This document shows positions 8,208 through 17,672 of a DNA stretch of 64,000 nt, piece by piece; the first letter of the stretch is position 1; each line of letters starts with the position of its first letter. The DNA comes from Gammaproteobacteria bacterium (GTDB lineage: Bacteria > Pseudomonadota > Gammaproteobacteria > Eutrophobiales > Eutrophobiaceae). The notes under the pieces were generated by a model. That model made no database searches and was not told the DNA's origin. It saw only the letters and a program-made list of their open reading frames with translations. The DNA lies in the NCBI GenBank assembly GCA_016193395.1, contig JACPSH010000014.1:1-64000 (forward strand), written 5' to 3'. A program made the translations under genes and the position numbers.

Positions 8208-9524
8208 CTATAGCTTCTTGACGAGTACTTTGGAATTCCGCTGGTAGTTGTACAGCTTCTGCCTCTCGACCGGCAGGTTCTCGACTGCGGTCTCCACGAA
8301 ACCGCGCTCGAGGAACCAGTGCTCCGCGCGCGTGGTCAACACGAACAATTGCTTCGTCCTGGCGCGTTGCGCGTCCCGCTCGACGATCGTCAAAAGCTGC
8401 TCGCCGCGACCGCGCTCATGGTACTCGGGATGCACCGCCAGGCACGCAAGCTCGGCCGCCGCGTTGCCGGGGAAAATGTACAGGGCGGCGCAGGCGATGA
8501 TGACGCTGTCGCGCACCAGCACGGTGTAGTGCTCGATGTCGAGCTCGATCTTCTCGATTGACCTCTCGACCAGCGTACCGTCCTGCTGGAGCGGTTCGAT
8601 GAGTTCGAGGATGCCGCCGATGTCCGCGGGCGTCGCCTTGCGGATCTCGTCGAAAGACGACAGGCTGATCATGGTCCCGGTGCCGTCCCGCGTGAACAGT
8701 TCGCGGAGAATCGCCCCGTCCAGCCGCCGGTCGATGATGTGCACGCGGCGCACGCCCTTGCCGCAGGCGAACACCGCCTGGCGCAGGTATTCCGATGCAT
8801 CTGTCCGTCCATTCATGGATTCGAGCAGGGATGCCGCTTCCTCGCGCGTCAGTTCGCGCAGCAGCTTGCCGTTAGCGCCGGCGATGCCCTCGGCTTCAAT
8901 CAGGTAGATGAGCTTGTCGGCGCCGATCTCCACGGCGAGCTGCGCGGCAAGGTCGCGCGACTCCAGGTTGAAGGCTTCGCCCGTCACGGAGTAGCCGACC
9001 GGCGGCAACAGCACGATCTCGTGACCGTCCAGGTTCGTGCGGATCGACTTGACGTCGATGTTGCGCACGTTGCCGGTGAATTCGTAATCCACGCCATCGA
9101 CGATGCCGATGGGCTTCGCGGTGACGAAATTACCGGAGGTGACGCGCACTTCGGCATTGGACATGGGCGTGTTCGCGAGCCCCATGGACAGGCGCGCCTG
9201 GATCTCGATGAGCAGCTGCCCGGCCGCGCTGGTGACGATATCGAGCGCCTTCGCATCCGTGATGCGCAGACCGCGGTGGTAGCGCGACTCGATCCCGGAT
9301 TGCGTCACGCGCTCCTCCACCGAATGGCGCGCGCCGAAGACAATGACCAGCCGTATGCCCAGGCTGTGCAGCAGGGCCAGGTCATGCACCAGGTTGATGA
9401 AGTCCTCGGACTCGACCGCGGTGTCGTCGAACTGCACGACGAAGGTCTTGCCGCGATGGACGTGAATATAGGGCGAGGCGCCCCTGAACCAGTCCACGAA
9501 CTTCGAGCCTTTACTGCGCGGCAT
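8208..9524 (-). CDS. argA: Amino-acid N-acetyltransferase (N-acetylglutamate synthase)
   Basis: Makes N-acetyl-L-glutamate from glutamate and acetyl-CoA, the first step of arginine synthesis. The 438-residue protein has an amino-acid-kinase-like domain (about residues 20-280) that normally carries the arginine feedback site, then a GNAT domain (about 290-430) with the acetyl-CoA loop VHPEYHERGRGEQLL. This two-domain, roughly 440-residue form is the classical beta/gammaproteobacterial ArgA. argG is elsewhere in the same window (38.2 kb), so the arginine genes are scattered rather than in one operon. Confidence 0.95.
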   Translation of the reverse strand: MPRSKGSKFVDWFRGASPYIHVHRGKTFVVQFDDTAVESEDFINLVHDLALLHSLGIRLVIVFGARHSVEERVTQSGIESRYHRGLRITDAKALDIVTSAAGQLLIEIQARLSMGLANTPMSNAEVRVTSGNFVTAKPIGIVDGVDYEFTGNVRNIDVKSIRTNLDGHEIVLLPPVGYSVTGEAFNLESRDLAAQLAVEIGADKLIYLIEAEGIAGANGKLLRELTREEAASLLESMNGRTDASEYLRQAVFACGKGVRRVHIIDRRLDGAILRELFTRDGTGTMISLSSFDEIRKATPADIGGILELIEPLQQDGTLVERSIEKIELDIEHYTVLVRDSVIIACAALYIFPGNAAAELACLAVHPEYHERGRGEQLLTIVERDAQRARTKQLFVLTTRAEHWFLERGFVETAVENLPVERQKLYNYQRNSKVLVKKL

Positions 9525-9685
9525 CTGCGCTCCCCTCCCGGAAAAAGTGCGCGATCATACAGTCAGGACGCGCCGCAATGAAATAATTCCGTGCATCGCC
9601 GGGCAACGCCTCGCCTGACACCGTTCCGGCGCGTATTGTATTCTAGCCGAGTCCCGCCCAACGACCAGAGCCGCACGTACCGCAC

Positions 9686-11365
9686 ATGTCGGAGAAATTG
9701 AACCGTTACAGCGCCAGGATCACGCAGCCGAAATCCCAGGGCGCATCCCAAGCGATGCTCTACGGCACCGGCCTCACCGCGGCGGACATGGACAAGCCCC
9801 AGGTCGGGATCGCCAGCGTCTGGTTCGAAGGCAACACCTGCAACATGCACCTGCTCGAACTGGCGGAGAAGGTCAAGGAGGGCGTGCAGGCCGCCGGGAT
9901 GATCGGCATGCGCTTCAACACGGTCGGCATCAGCGACGGCATTGCCATGGGCACAGACGGCATGAGCTATTCGCTGCAATCGCGCGACCTGATCGCCGAT
10001 TCCATCGAGACGATCATGGCGGGCCAGTGGTACGACGCCAATGTCTCGCTCCCAGGCTGCGACAAGAACATGCCTGGCTGCATCATCGCCATGGGCCGGC
10101 TGAACCGCCCGTCGCTCATGGTCTACGGCGGCACGATCCGAGCCGGACGCCAGGAAGGGAAAAAGGTCGACATCATCTCCGCGTTCCAGAGCTACGGCGA
10201 ATTCATCGCCGGCAAGATGGACGAGGCGACGCGGCTCGCAGTGGTGAGGAGCGCCTGCCCGGGGCCCGGGGCCTGCGGCGGCATGTACACGGCGAACACC
10301 ATGGCAAGCGCCATCGAGGCACTCGGCATGTCGCTGCCCTACAGCTCTTCCACGCCCGCGACCGATCCCGCGAAACTCGACGAATGCTTCAGGGCGGGCG
10401 AGGCGATCCGCAATCTGCTGGAGCGCGATCTGAAACCGCGCGACATCATGACGCGCGCCGCGTTCGAAAATGCCATGGTGCTGGTCACGGTCCTCGGCGG
10501 CTCAACCAACGCCGTGCTGCACCTGATCGCGATGGCGCGCGCGGTCGGCGTCACGCTGAAACTGGAGGATTTCCAGAAGGTGAGCGATCGCACGCCCTTC
10601 CTGGCGGACCTCAAGCCGAGCGGCCAGTACGTGATGGAGGATCTGCACAACGTCGGCGGCACGCCGGCAGTCATGAAGTACCTGCTGGATAACGGCATGC
10701 TGGACGGCGGCTGCATGACGGTGACTGGCCGAACCCTCGCGGAAAACCTGGCCGGCGTGCCGGGGTTGAAGCCGGGGCAGAAGGTGATCCAGCCGCTCAA
10801 TGCACCGATCAAGCCGACCGGCCACATCCGCATCCTGCACGGCAACCTGGCGCCGGGCGGCGCGGTGGCCAAGATCACCGGCAAGGAGGGCGAGCAGTTC
10901 AGCGGCCCTGCGCGCGTGTACGATTCCGAAGAGGCGATGCTGTGCGGGCTCGAGGCTGGGGAGATTAAAAAGGGTGACGCCGTGGTCATCCGCTACGAAG
11001 GCCCGAAAGGCGGGCCGGGCATGCCGGAGATGCTGACACCGACCTCGGCCGTCATGGGCACAGGGCTGGGGCAGCACGTAGCGATGATCACCGATGGCCG
11101 CTTCTCCGGCGGCTCGCACGGTTTCATTGTCGGCCACGTCGTGCCGGAAGCCCAGGATGGTGGGCCGATCGCCCTGCTCCGCGACGGCGACCGCATCGTC
11201 GTCGATGCGCGCAGCAACCGCATCAGCATGGAAGTGGACGAGGCGGAATTGCGCCGGCGCCGCGAGCAGTGGTCAATGCCGCCCTACAAGGCTACCCGCG
11301 GCACGCTCCTTAAATATATAAAGAGCGTCAAATCCGCCTCGGAAGGCTGCGTTACCGACGAATAA
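9686..11365 (+). CDS. ilvD: Dihydroxy-acid dehydratase
   Basis: Converts 2,3-dihydroxy-3-methylbutanoate (or -pentanoate) to the 2-oxo acid in valine, leucine and isoleucine synthesis. The 559 residues match the family length. Iron-sulfur ligand motifs are visible: GNTCNMH with C52, [10 protein letters not shown], and [17 protein letters not shown]. The C-terminal block [12 protein letters not shown] is also conserved. It stands alone, divergent from argA across about 160 bp, and is convergent with the Prx5 gene, sharing a long hairpin downstream. Confidence 0.97.
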   Translation: MSEKLNRYSARITQPKSQGASQAMLYGTGLTAADMDKPQVGIASVWFEGNTCNMHLLELAEKVKEGVQAAGMIGMRFNTVGISDGIAMGTDGMSYSLQSRDLIADSIETIMAGQWYDANVSLPGCDKNMPGCIIAMGRLNRPSLMVYGGTIRAGRQEGKKVDIISAFQSYGEFIAGKMDEATRLAVVRSACPGPGACGGMYTANTMASAIEALGMSLPYSSSTPATDPAKLDECFRAGEAIRNLLERDLKPRDIMTRAAFENAMVLVTVLGGSTNAVLHLIAMARAVGVTLKLEDFQKVSDRTPFLADLKPSGQYVMEDLHNVGGTPAVMKYLLDNGMLDGGCMTVTGRTLAENLAGVPGLKPGQKVIQPLNAPIKPTGHIRILHGNLAPGGAVAKITGKEGEQFSGPARVYDSEEAMLCGLEAGEIKKGDAVVIRYEGPKGGPGMPEMLTPTSAVMGTGLGQHVAMITDGRFSGGSHGFIVGHVVPEAQDGGPIALLRDGDRIVVDARSNRISMEVDEAELRRRREQWSMPPYKATRGTLLKYIKSVKSASEGCVTDE

Positions 11366-11372
11366 CGTCCAT

Positions 11373-11434
11373 TGGGGTCAGGCTTGCGTTTGTTGCGCTA
11401 GGCACGTAACGCAAGATTCGCAAGCCTGACCCCA
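11373..11434. terminator. Long hairpin between convergent ilvD and Prx5 genes
   Basis: TGGGGTCAGGCTTGCG (11373-11388) pairs perfectly with 11419-11434. The inner region can also pair (GTTGCG with CGTAAC-type sequence). The position between two convergent stops suggests a bidirectional terminator or mRNA-protecting hairpin. There is no T-run, and the GGGTCAGGC stem resembles REP-type palindromes. Confidence 0.5.
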
Positions 11435-11448
11435 CTTAAGGAATTACT

Positions 11449-11949
11449 TTAGATTTTGCCGAGGAGGTATTCGGCGGAGCTGGTGGTGCACTGGGCCGGC
11501 GATTCTTCCAGGTTCAACTGCTTGACCACGCCGTTATCCACCAGCATGGAGAAGCGCTGCGCGCGCAAGCCCATGCCGAAGCCGCTCGCGTCCATCGACA
11601 GACCGAGGGCTTTGGCGTAATCGCCATTGCCGTCGGCGAGCATCAGCACCTTGTCGCCCGCGCCGGCGCTCATGCCCCAGGCATCCATGACGAACACGTC
11701 ATTAACCGACATGCAGGCGACGGTATCGATTCCCTTCTTCTTCAGGGCTGTCGCCTGATTGACGAAACCGGGCAGGTGCTGTTTCGAACAGGTCGGCGTG
11801 AAGGCGCCGGGAACTGAAAACATGACAACCTTCTTCCCCTTGAAAAGCTCATCCGTGGACAGGGCGCCCGGCCCATCCTTTTTCATGATTGCGAATGTGC
11901 CCGCAGGAACCTTATCGCCAGTCTTGATAACCACTGTTGCATCCTCCAA
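11449..11949 (-). CDS. Peroxiredoxin, Prx5 type
   Basis: A 166-residue thiol peroxidase. The peroxidatic cysteine C54 sits in [16 protein letters not shown], the Prx5 signature. The block CMSVNDVFVMDAWG and the C-terminal part are also typical. It lacks the glutaredoxin domain found in its paralogue at 23175, so it must take electrons from an external thiol system. It reduces hydrogen peroxide and organic peroxides in the cytosol. The start at 11949 is the only reasonable one. Confidence 0.93.
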   Translation of the reverse strand: MEDATVVIKTGDKVPAGTFAIMKKDGPGALSTDELFKGKKVVMFSVPGAFTPTCSKQHLPGFVNQATALKKKGIDTVACMSVNDVFVMDAWGMSAGAGDKVLMLADGNGDYAKALGLSMDASGFGMGLRAQRFSMLVDNGVVKQLNLEESPAQCTTSSAEYLLGKI

Positions 11950-11994
11950 TCAAGTGTTTGGGTGTTCGGGACAACTGTTCCGTCAACGGCGGAA

Positions 11995-12372
11995 TTACTC
12001 CCGGAGTTTTTTCAGCGCCTGATTCCACGATTCCGTCATTGGGTTGTTCGTGAGCTGAAGGTCGACTCCGATCGGCCAGGACTTGCGTTTCCCCGCCGCG
12101 CCTTTCGGCGGCGCCTTTTGCGTCCAGACGACTGTCCCGATGAAGCGATATTTGCTGTAGGCGCCGCCCAGGTTGATCTGGAGTTCCAGGAGCGAATTCG
12201 GCATAGCCGGCACGTCCACATTCAGGCGCAGGCCGCCCTCGGACAGGTCTCGCGATGAACATTTGAATTCCCTGCCCTCCAGTATCGGGTTGCCGGGCGC
12301 AGACTGGATGCGGACTGTTACCGGCGCTTTTTCCCTGACTCGCGAAAATCGCCTTTTTTCCGTTGTGCTCAC
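11995..12372 (-). CDS. PilZ-domain protein (probable c-di-GMP binder)
   Basis: A 125-residue single-domain protein. RRFSRVR at about residues 7-13 matches the RxxxR half of the c-di-GMP-binding site, and DLSEGGLRL at about 42-50 matches the (D/N)xSxxG half, with the usual spacing. Both halves are intact, so ligand binding is likely. It lies between the Prx5 gene and a lytic transglycosylase on the same strand without tight coupling. A GGDEF cyclase is encoded at 62.2 kb, but no direct link is visible. Confidence 0.85.
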   Translation of the reverse strand: MSTTEKRRFSRVREKAPVTVRIQSAPGNPILEGREFKCSSRDLSEGGLRLNVDVPAMPNSLLELQINLGGAYSKYRFIGTVVWTQKAPPKGAAGKRKSWPIGVDLQLTNNPMTESWNQALKKLRE

Positions 12373-12424
12373 GAAAACCTGCCCTCCGGATGAATCGAAT
12401 TTCCCGGGCGCCCACCCGGGGGTG

Positions 12425-13054
12425 TCAGGACATGGATTTCCGGTATTGCTGGTAAAGGGCCACGACCTTCTTCACGTAGCTGCGGGTCTCATTGTACGGC
12501 GGGATCTGGTGCCCGTGCTTGACTACCGCACTCTCTCCCGCGTTATACGCCGCCAGGGCCAGCGCGAGGTTGTTGTTGAACATCTGCAACAGGTCACGCA
12601 GGTAACGGGTTCCGCCGCTGACGTTCTCGGATGGATTGGTGCGGTTGCGCACGCCATACCGGCGCGCGGTCTCCGGCATGAGTTGCATCAACCCGACCGC
12701 GCCCGCCTTCGACACGGCATCCGGGTCATAGGCTGATTCCGCCGTAATGACGGCGTGCAGCAGCGAGGGGGGCAGTTGGTAATGCTTGGCGTAGAAATCA
12801 ATGGTGGTCGTGTACTTCTTGCGGTTCTTCTCGAAGTTCTGCAGGGCGATCCCGCTCTTCGACTCTTCCCAGCCTTTCCAGGTCTTGACTAGGCGCTTGT
12901 ACTGGGAATTCTTGGCGGTATCGGTCAGCGTGACGCGCCCGTGCTTGTCGACATACTTATATATGTCGGCGGCGGCAGCCGGCGCCAGCGTTGTGGCGGC
13001 CACCGCCAGTATCAGGCGCAGCGCAAGGCTTCTGCTGTCTCTTATCACTGCCAT
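12425..13054 (-). CDS. Lytic transglycosylase (SLT domain) with N-terminal DUF4124
   Basis: A 209-residue exported enzyme that cleaves peptidoglycan glycan strands. A signal peptide (about residues 1-29, ending AAAA) is followed by a DUF4124 segment IYKYVDKHGRVTLTD. The SLT fold starts near residue 88. The catalytic glutamate is E106 in ITAESAYDP. GAVGLMQLMPETARRYGV and LALAAYNAGE are the other family motifs. It is a small, stand-alone type. Confidence 0.92.
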   Translation of the reverse strand: MAVIRDSRSLALRLILAVAATTLAPAAAADIYKYVDKHGRVTLTDTAKNSQYKRLVKTWKGWEESKSGIALQNFEKNRKKYTTTIDFYAKHYQLPPSLLHAVITAESAYDPDAVSKAGAVGLMQLMPETARRYGVRNRTNPSENVSGGTRYLRDLLQMFNNNLALALAAYNAGESAVVKHGHQIPPYNETRSYVKKVVALYQQYRKSMS

Positions 13055-13241
13055 CGCAACCCCGTCAATTAATGTGGTTTCTCTGAATTCTAACTAAGGC
13101 ACGAGCGAATAAGCAATTAAACGAGCAAATCGAGCGTCGTTAGAGCGGACGGTACAATACCGCCGCAGCCCTCCCGCTCACGGGTACGGCCAGGGACAAT
13201 TCCTGCCCGGCGTGCGGTGCGGCCACAAATTTGGAAACTGA

Positions 13242-13745
13242 ATGCCCTCCGAAGAGAAATTTCATTTCTGTCCGCGTTGCGGCAACCGGCTCGAAATCAG
13301 GCACGTGGACGACATTGCGCGCAACGCCTGCCCCGTTGCGGCCTGCGGCTTCATCCACTGGGACAATCCGGTGCCGGTGGTCGCCGCCATTGTTGAGCAT
13401 GAAGGCACGGTCGTCCTTGCCAACAACGCCGCCTGGCCCGATCACCTGTTCGGCCTCATTACCGGATTTCTGGAGAAAGCCGAGACGCCGGAAGACGCGG
13501 TGCTGCGCGAAGTGCGCGAGGAACTGGGCCTCGAGGGAGAAATTGCCTCGCTGGTCGGCCTGTACCCCTTTGCTGAAATGAACCAGATCATAATCGCTTA
13601 CCACGTCCGCGGCGCGGGAATGATCCAACTGGGGGCGGAACTTCGTGCCTTCAAGCGCATCGAGCGCGGGAAGCTGCGCGCGTGGTCCTTCGGCACCGGT
13701 CACGCCGTGCGCGACTGGCTTGCGCGCGAACCAGGCCGGTCGTGA
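13242..13745 (+). CDS. NUDIX hydrolase with zinc ribbon
   Basis: A 167-residue protein with a four-cysteine zinc ribbon (C10, C13, C30, C35) followed by a NUDIX domain. The NUDIX box is complete from G75 to L97 (GFLEKAE, seven residues, then REVREELGL). The arrangement resembles the zinc-ribbon and catalytic part of NudC-type NAD(H) pyrophosphatases, but it is shorter and lacks the N-terminal domain, so the substrate is open. Its TGA stop overlaps the GTG start of the alkyltransferase-like gene (GTGA), so the two are probably translationally coupled. Confidence 0.87.
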   Translation: MPSEEKFHFCPRCGNRLEIRHVDDIARNACPVAACGFIHWDNPVPVVAAIVEHEGTVVLANNAAWPDHLFGLITGFLEKAETPEDAVLREVREELGLEGEIASLVGLYPFAEMNQIIIAYHVRGAGMIQLGAELRAFKRIERGKLRAWSFGTGHAVRDWLAREPGRS

Positions 13746-14083
13746 CGCTTTACCAGCGCATCTACGACCAGGTGCGGCGCGTGCCGCGCGGCAGGGTCGC
13801 GACCTACGGACAGATCGCGCTTTGCGCGGGCCGATGCGGCGCAAGACAGGTCGGCTATGCGCTCGCCGCGTTGCCCGATGATTCGGACGTCCCATGGCAG
13901 CGCGTCGTCAACAGCCGCGGTGAGATCAGCCGCAGGAGCTCGAGCGACGGCCACGACCACCAGCGCTGGTTGCTGGAAGAGGAAGGGATCGAATTCTCGA
14001 CCGCGGGCCGGATTGATCTGCCACGCTTCGGATGGAACAGCGCTGCAATCCCGAAGGCGGCGCCAGCCGCAGTGCGAGCTTGA
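13742..14083 (+). CDS. Alkyltransferase-like protein (MGMT/ATL family)
   Basis: A 113-residue protein similar to the DNA-binding half of O6-alkylguanine-DNA alkyltransferase (IYDQVRRVPRGRVATYGQIA, the GARQVGYAL helix, then NSRGEIS). The catalytic PCHR motif is replaced by PWQR at residues 51-54, which is the mark of ATL proteins. These bind alkylated guanine without repairing it and hand it to nucleotide excision repair. The GTG at 13742 is chosen because it gives a 4-nt overlap with the NUDIX stop and the usual ATL length. A longer reading from 13682 would run inside the NUDIX gene. Confidence 0.85.
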   Translation: MTLYQRIYDQVRRVPRGRVATYGQIALCAGRCGARQVGYALAALPDDSDVPWQRVVNSRGEISRRSSSDGHDHQRWLLEEEGIEFSTAGRIDLPRFGWNSAAIPKAAPAAVRA

Positions 14084-14161
14084 GCGGCAACGGCATGTAT
14101 ATGGCCTCACAGACCGTCGGTCGCGGCGCCCCCGCGGGCGCAGGGGCGTTCATCGATTAGT

Positions 14162-14202
14162 GATGCAAAAGTCCATGGATGGACTTTTGCATCAACCTGT
14201 TA
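14162..14202. repeat. Hairpin-chain element, copy 2 (single-hairpin form)
   Basis: GATGCAAAAGTCCA, loop TGGA, and TGGACTTTTGCATC form a perfect 14-bp stem at 14162-14193. It is followed by AACCTGTTA, whose last three bases (14200-14202) are the reverse-strand TAA stop of the batD gene. The right end matches the CCTGTTA end of copy 1, and the stem matches copies 3 and 4. A collapsed, one-hairpin version of the family. Confidence 0.8.
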
Positions 14203-15960
14203 GAGCCGGTGCAGGGGTTCGAGGGCCTGCGGTTCGGCCGCGGTAGGAGGCGCACTTCGCTGCTGCTGTTCCGCGGCGAAGGCCTGCCACAACCGCTGAC
14301 CTTCCCAGCTTGCGCCGCCATTGGCGTACAACGCGCGGTTCAGCGCAGCGAGTTCCGTGGACAAGGCCTCGCCCGCCCGCGCCTGCAAATCGCCGATGCT
14401 GACCGGGGGATCTTCCTGCCACCGCGAACGCGCCCAAAGCAGCAGGGCGTCCTTGGCGCGCGCGGCGTCGCCCGCTTTGCACGCCTGCCGCAAATCACGC
14501 ACCGCGCCGCTGGAGGAGTCCGCTTTGGGGGAGGGCATATGGCGCTTCCCTGCCCGTCCGCGCCAGAGCCACAACAGGGTCAGCAGCCAGCCGGCCCCGA
14601 ACACAAGACTGAGCGCCTGCCAGATGAACTGATCGGGCGCGGCGGCCGCACCCTCACCTGCCGATGATGTCTGTTCAGCTTCGGGCTGCCGGCTCTCCGG
14701 ACCCGTTGCCGAGTCCGGGGCCACGGCGGGAGCACCGGTCGCGCCCGAGCCCTGCACGCCTTCCGCCGGCAGCACGTTGATCCGCCGTGGCGGCAGCACG
14801 GCCTGCTCGAGCTTTCCCGTAGTCGTGTCCCACCACTGCATGCGGATCTCGGGCAGTTTGAAGTTTCCTGCCCGCGACGGTATCAACGCCGTCTTTTCCT
14901 CGCGCGTGCCCAGGATGCCGGCCGGCGACCTGGCATCGCGCAGCACCGGTTGATCCGGGTAGGACTTGAATCCGTCCGGGACCCATGCCGGGATTTCCGG
15001 CAACTGCCCCGCCGTGAGCCCGTTTGCCGTCAGGGTGAGCGTCCGGGTGATCGGTTCGCCGACGCGGAACTTCGGCGGGTCCTTCGACCATGCGTCGGAG
15101 AAATGCAACTGGCGCGCGGGCAGCCAATGACCGCCGCTGGAGCCCGCGGGGACCGGCGCGACCTCGATCGTCACGGGCGCGGACTGGCGCACCAGCGTTT
15201 GCGGCTGCGGCCCGAACGGATCCATGAGCGAGAACGGCATCCGGCCGGCCCGACCCTGGAACTGCACCGGCTGGATCGTGATCGTGCCGCTGGACTGGGG
15301 ATAGACCGCGAAGCTGCGCTCGACCACTTCATATTGCCGGCCCATGACCTGCGTGTCGTATCCCCGGTCCTCGCCGAGCTTCTCGATCACCGCGCCGCCG
15401 TTCTCCACCACGGGATCGCTCAGCGTCGCATTCGACGTCGGAACCGAACGGAACAAACGCACGGTGTAGATCACTTCCGCCTGCACCCAGGTCTTCAGCG
15501 GTTTCGCTTCCACTTCCAGGAAGACCTCACCGCTGCCGGTCCCCGCGCCCGTTCCCGGCTTGCGTTTCCCGGGCGCCGTTCCACCGCGGACCACCGTGAG
15601 CGGCAGCGCCGGGCTGCGATCCTTTCCGAACGCGATCGACGGGATCGAGAGCGAACCCTCGCGCCGCGCGAGCAGCGTCAGCGTCCAGGTCCGCAAGCGC
15701 GACGTTCTGCCGTTGACGATACTGATGTTGCTGCTGTGCGCGCGCGACAACACTTCGAAATCCCTGTCGAGCGGCGAGAAATCCGGATCATCATCGACGT
15801 CGCCCGAGGCCTGGAAGATTACCTGGAAGGACTCCTCCATGGACGCGGGGTCGCGGTCGACGCGCACGTCGATCGCCGCTGCCGACGCGCAGCGCAGCGC
15901 GCCGAACAAAAGCAGCGCGATCACGCAGCCTGCGCGCGCGGTTTCGCGATACAGCCTCAC
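14200..15960 (-). CDS. batD: BatD-like protein (oxygen-tolerance, Bat operon)
   Basis: About 586 residues. An N-terminal signal peptide or anchor (hydrophobic stretch CVIALLLFGALRC) is followed by a large periplasmic beta-rich region with BatD features (VFLEVEAKPLKTWVQAEVIYTVR cut short here; the block is at about residues 125-150). A transmembrane helix near 475-495 precedes a cytoplasmic tail of about 100 residues. BatD proteins are thought to help aerotolerance or envelope stress defence; the biochemical role is unknown. The GTG at 15960 overlaps the preceding stop as GTGA. The stop TAA is the end of a dispersed repeat. Last gene of the operon. Confidence 0.85.
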   Translation of the reverse strand: MRLYRETARAGCVIALLLFGALRCASAAAIDVRVDRDPASMEESFQVIFQASGDVDDDPDFSPLDRDFEVLSRAHSSNISIVNGRTSRLRTWTLTLLARREGSLSIPSIAFGKDRSPALPLTVVRGGTAPGKRKPGTGAGTGSGEVFLEVEAKPLKTWVQAEVIYTVRLFRSVPTSNATLSDPVVENGGAVIEKLGEDRGYDTQVMGRQYEVVERSFAVYPQSSGTITIQPVQFQGRAGRMPFSLMDPFGPQPQTLVRQSAPVTIEVAPVPAGSSGGHWLPARQLHFSDAWSKDPPKFRVGEPITRTLTLTANGLTAGQLPEIPAWVPDGFKSYPDQPVLRDARSPAGILGTREEKTALIPSRAGNFKLPEIRMQWWDTTTGKLEQAVLPPRRINVLPAEGVQGSGATGAPAVAPDSATGPESRQPEAEQTSSAGEGAAAAPDQFIWQALSLVFGAGWLLTLLWLWRGRAGKRHMPSPKADSSSGAVRDLRQACKAGDAARAKDALLLWARSRWQEDPPVSIGDLQARAGEALSTELAALNRALYANGGASWEGQRLWQAFAAEQQQRSAPPTAAEPQALEPLHRL

Positions 15961-17672
15961 CACGATTTCTCTCCCGGCTCGTTCGACGCGTGGCCTTGCT
16001 TGTATTGGTACAGGAACTTGCGCCTCAGCAGCCCTCCCGGATCGTCCGGGATGCGGCGCAGCCATTGTTCCGCCGCCTGCCGCTCCTCATCAGCCGCGTC
16101 ACGATCGCCTTCCGTGACCGGTTTCCTGCCCGCGGGGCGACCGCTATCTTCCGGCGCCGGCGGGGGCTTCGATACGGTCTGTTCTTCACCCGCGGCCTGA
16201 TCCCCGGAATCCTCCTCCGAAGTTTGTCCGTCCTGGCCTTCGCGGGGCTGATCCCGTCCGGTCCCGGGTGGCTCCTGTTGTTCGCCCTGCTGCGCCTGTG
16301 GTGCCTGACGCTGCAATTCCTGTTCCAGCAGCGCCTTGTTGTATTTCGCGTCCGCGTGTTCCGGGATGCGCCTCAATACCTCGTCGTAGGCCGCAATCGC
16401 CCCGGAATATCTGCCAAGCCGCGCCAGGGCATTACCCCGGTTGTAAAGACTGTCCGGCTGGCTCGCGCCGTCCAGCGCGGACGCGGCGGCATCGAATTCG
16501 CCGGCGCGGTAGTGCGCGGTGCCCTTCCAGTCCGGATCCCGGAATAACCTGGCCGCCCGGCCGGGATCGCCCGCTTCCAGGGCGCGCTTGCCCATCTGGT
16601 CGGCGCGCAGCCAGAGACTGTCCCAGTCCAGCGCGCTCGCCGGCCGCGGCAAAGGCATCAACCCGAGCAGCAGCACCGCGACGTATCCGCGCCGGAAAGC
16701 AATCGCGGCGAGCGGCAGCAGCGCGAGGAGCAACCACGGTCCCTGTTCCTCCCACACATCCGTGCGCAACCCGGTCGGCATCGCGTCCATCGCGTTAACC
16801 GATGCTTCAAACTGCCGGCCGAGCATGTCCAGATCCGAATCGTCCATGGAGAGGCGCGCAAACGTGCCTCCGCCGGTCTGGGCGAGCCGGCGCATTGGCG
16901 CCTCATCAAACCTGGCAACCACGATCTCGCCGCGACTGTCCTTGAGGAAGCCGCCCTCTGAAAGCGCGATGGGCGCGCCCTGCTCCGTGCCGACGCCGAG
17001 CACCGAGAGCCGGAATCCTTTCCCCACCAGATCGCGTGCCGCCTTCTCCGCCCGCGACGCGTCGACTTCATCGGTGATCAACAGAACGTCCCCGTGGCTC
17101 CGGCCCGCCTGGCGCAGCAACTCGCCCGCGCGTTCGAGGGCAAGGTCCGCGCGGCTGCCCTGTGCCGGCATGATATCCGTGGTCACGGCCGGCAACTGCG
17201 ACAGGATCGTGGCGCCGTCGTCCGTCAGCGGCGCGACCGTGAAGGCATCGCCGGCGTAAACCAGCAGCGCCGTCTGCCCTTCCTGCCGCTGGCGCAGCAG
17301 ATCGGCGATCTTGAAACGCGCCCTCGCAAGGCGCGAGGGACTGATGTCGTTGGCATCCATCGAGCGCGACAGGTCGAGCGCGATCCCAAGTGCGCTCTGC
17401 GGACTGAAGACCGGCTGCGGCAGCCGGCTCCAGGTCGGACCGGCGAGCGCCGCGATGGCGAGCAGGCCGCCGGCCACCAGACCGAGCCATGCGAACCGTC
17501 GTGGACGCGCCTCGGAACCGAGCAGGATGAAGGGCAGCAGTACCGGATCGCAGACGGCCTCCCAGCGGCTGCCGGAGCGGCGCCGGAACAGGAGCCACAG
17601 CAGCGCCGCGAGCGGCACGAGCGCGAGAAACCACGCCGGACGCAGAAAATGAAACTGGCTCCAGTCAATCAC
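15957..17672 (-). CDS. BatB/BatC fusion: VWA domain plus TPR
   Basis: 571 residues. Two N-terminal helices (about residues 8-28 and 60-80) are followed by a von Willebrand A domain with the MIDAS motif D100-L-S102-R-S104. Then come a helix near 310-345 and TPR-like repeats at about 375-455 (AGEFDAAASALDGASQPDSL and the following AIAAYDEVLRRIPEHADAKY). The last 110 residues are acidic and rich in Q, E, P and D, as in BatC. In Bacteroides-type operons BatB and BatC are separate; here they are one chain. It overlaps both neighbours by 4 nt. Confidence 0.9.
   Translation of the reverse strand: MIDWSQFHFLRPAWFLALVPLAALLWLLFRRRSGSRWEAVCDPVLLPFILLGSEARPRRFAWLGLVAGGLLAIAALAGPTWSRLPQPVFSPQSALGIALDLSRSMDANDISPSRLARARFKIADLLRQRQEGQTALLVYAGDAFTVAPLTDDGATILSQLPAVTTDIMPAQGSRADLALERAGELLRQAGRSHGDVLLITDEVDASRAEKAARDLVGKGFRLSVLGVGTEQGAPIALSEGGFLKDSRGEIVVARFDEAPMRRLAQTGGGTFARLSMDDSDLDMLGRQFEASVNAMDAMPTGLRTDVWEEQGPWLLLALLPLAAIAFRRGYVAVLLLGLMPLPRPASALDWDSLWLRADQMGKRALEAGDPGRAARLFRDPDWKGTAHYRAGEFDAAASALDGASQPDSLYNRGNALARLGRYSGAIAAYDEVLRRIPEHADAKYNKALLEQELQRQAPQAQQGEQQEPPGTGRDQPREGQDGQTSEEDSGDQAAGEEQTVSKPPPAPEDSGRPAGRKPVTEGDRDAADEERQAAEQWLRRIPDDPGGLLRRKFLYQYKQGHASNEPGEKSW

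Noticed and set aside
13682-13741. Upstream start of the alkyltransferase-like gene
   Set aside because: It would overlap the NUDIX gene by 60 nt and add unconserved residues; GTG 13742 gives a 4-nt overlap.
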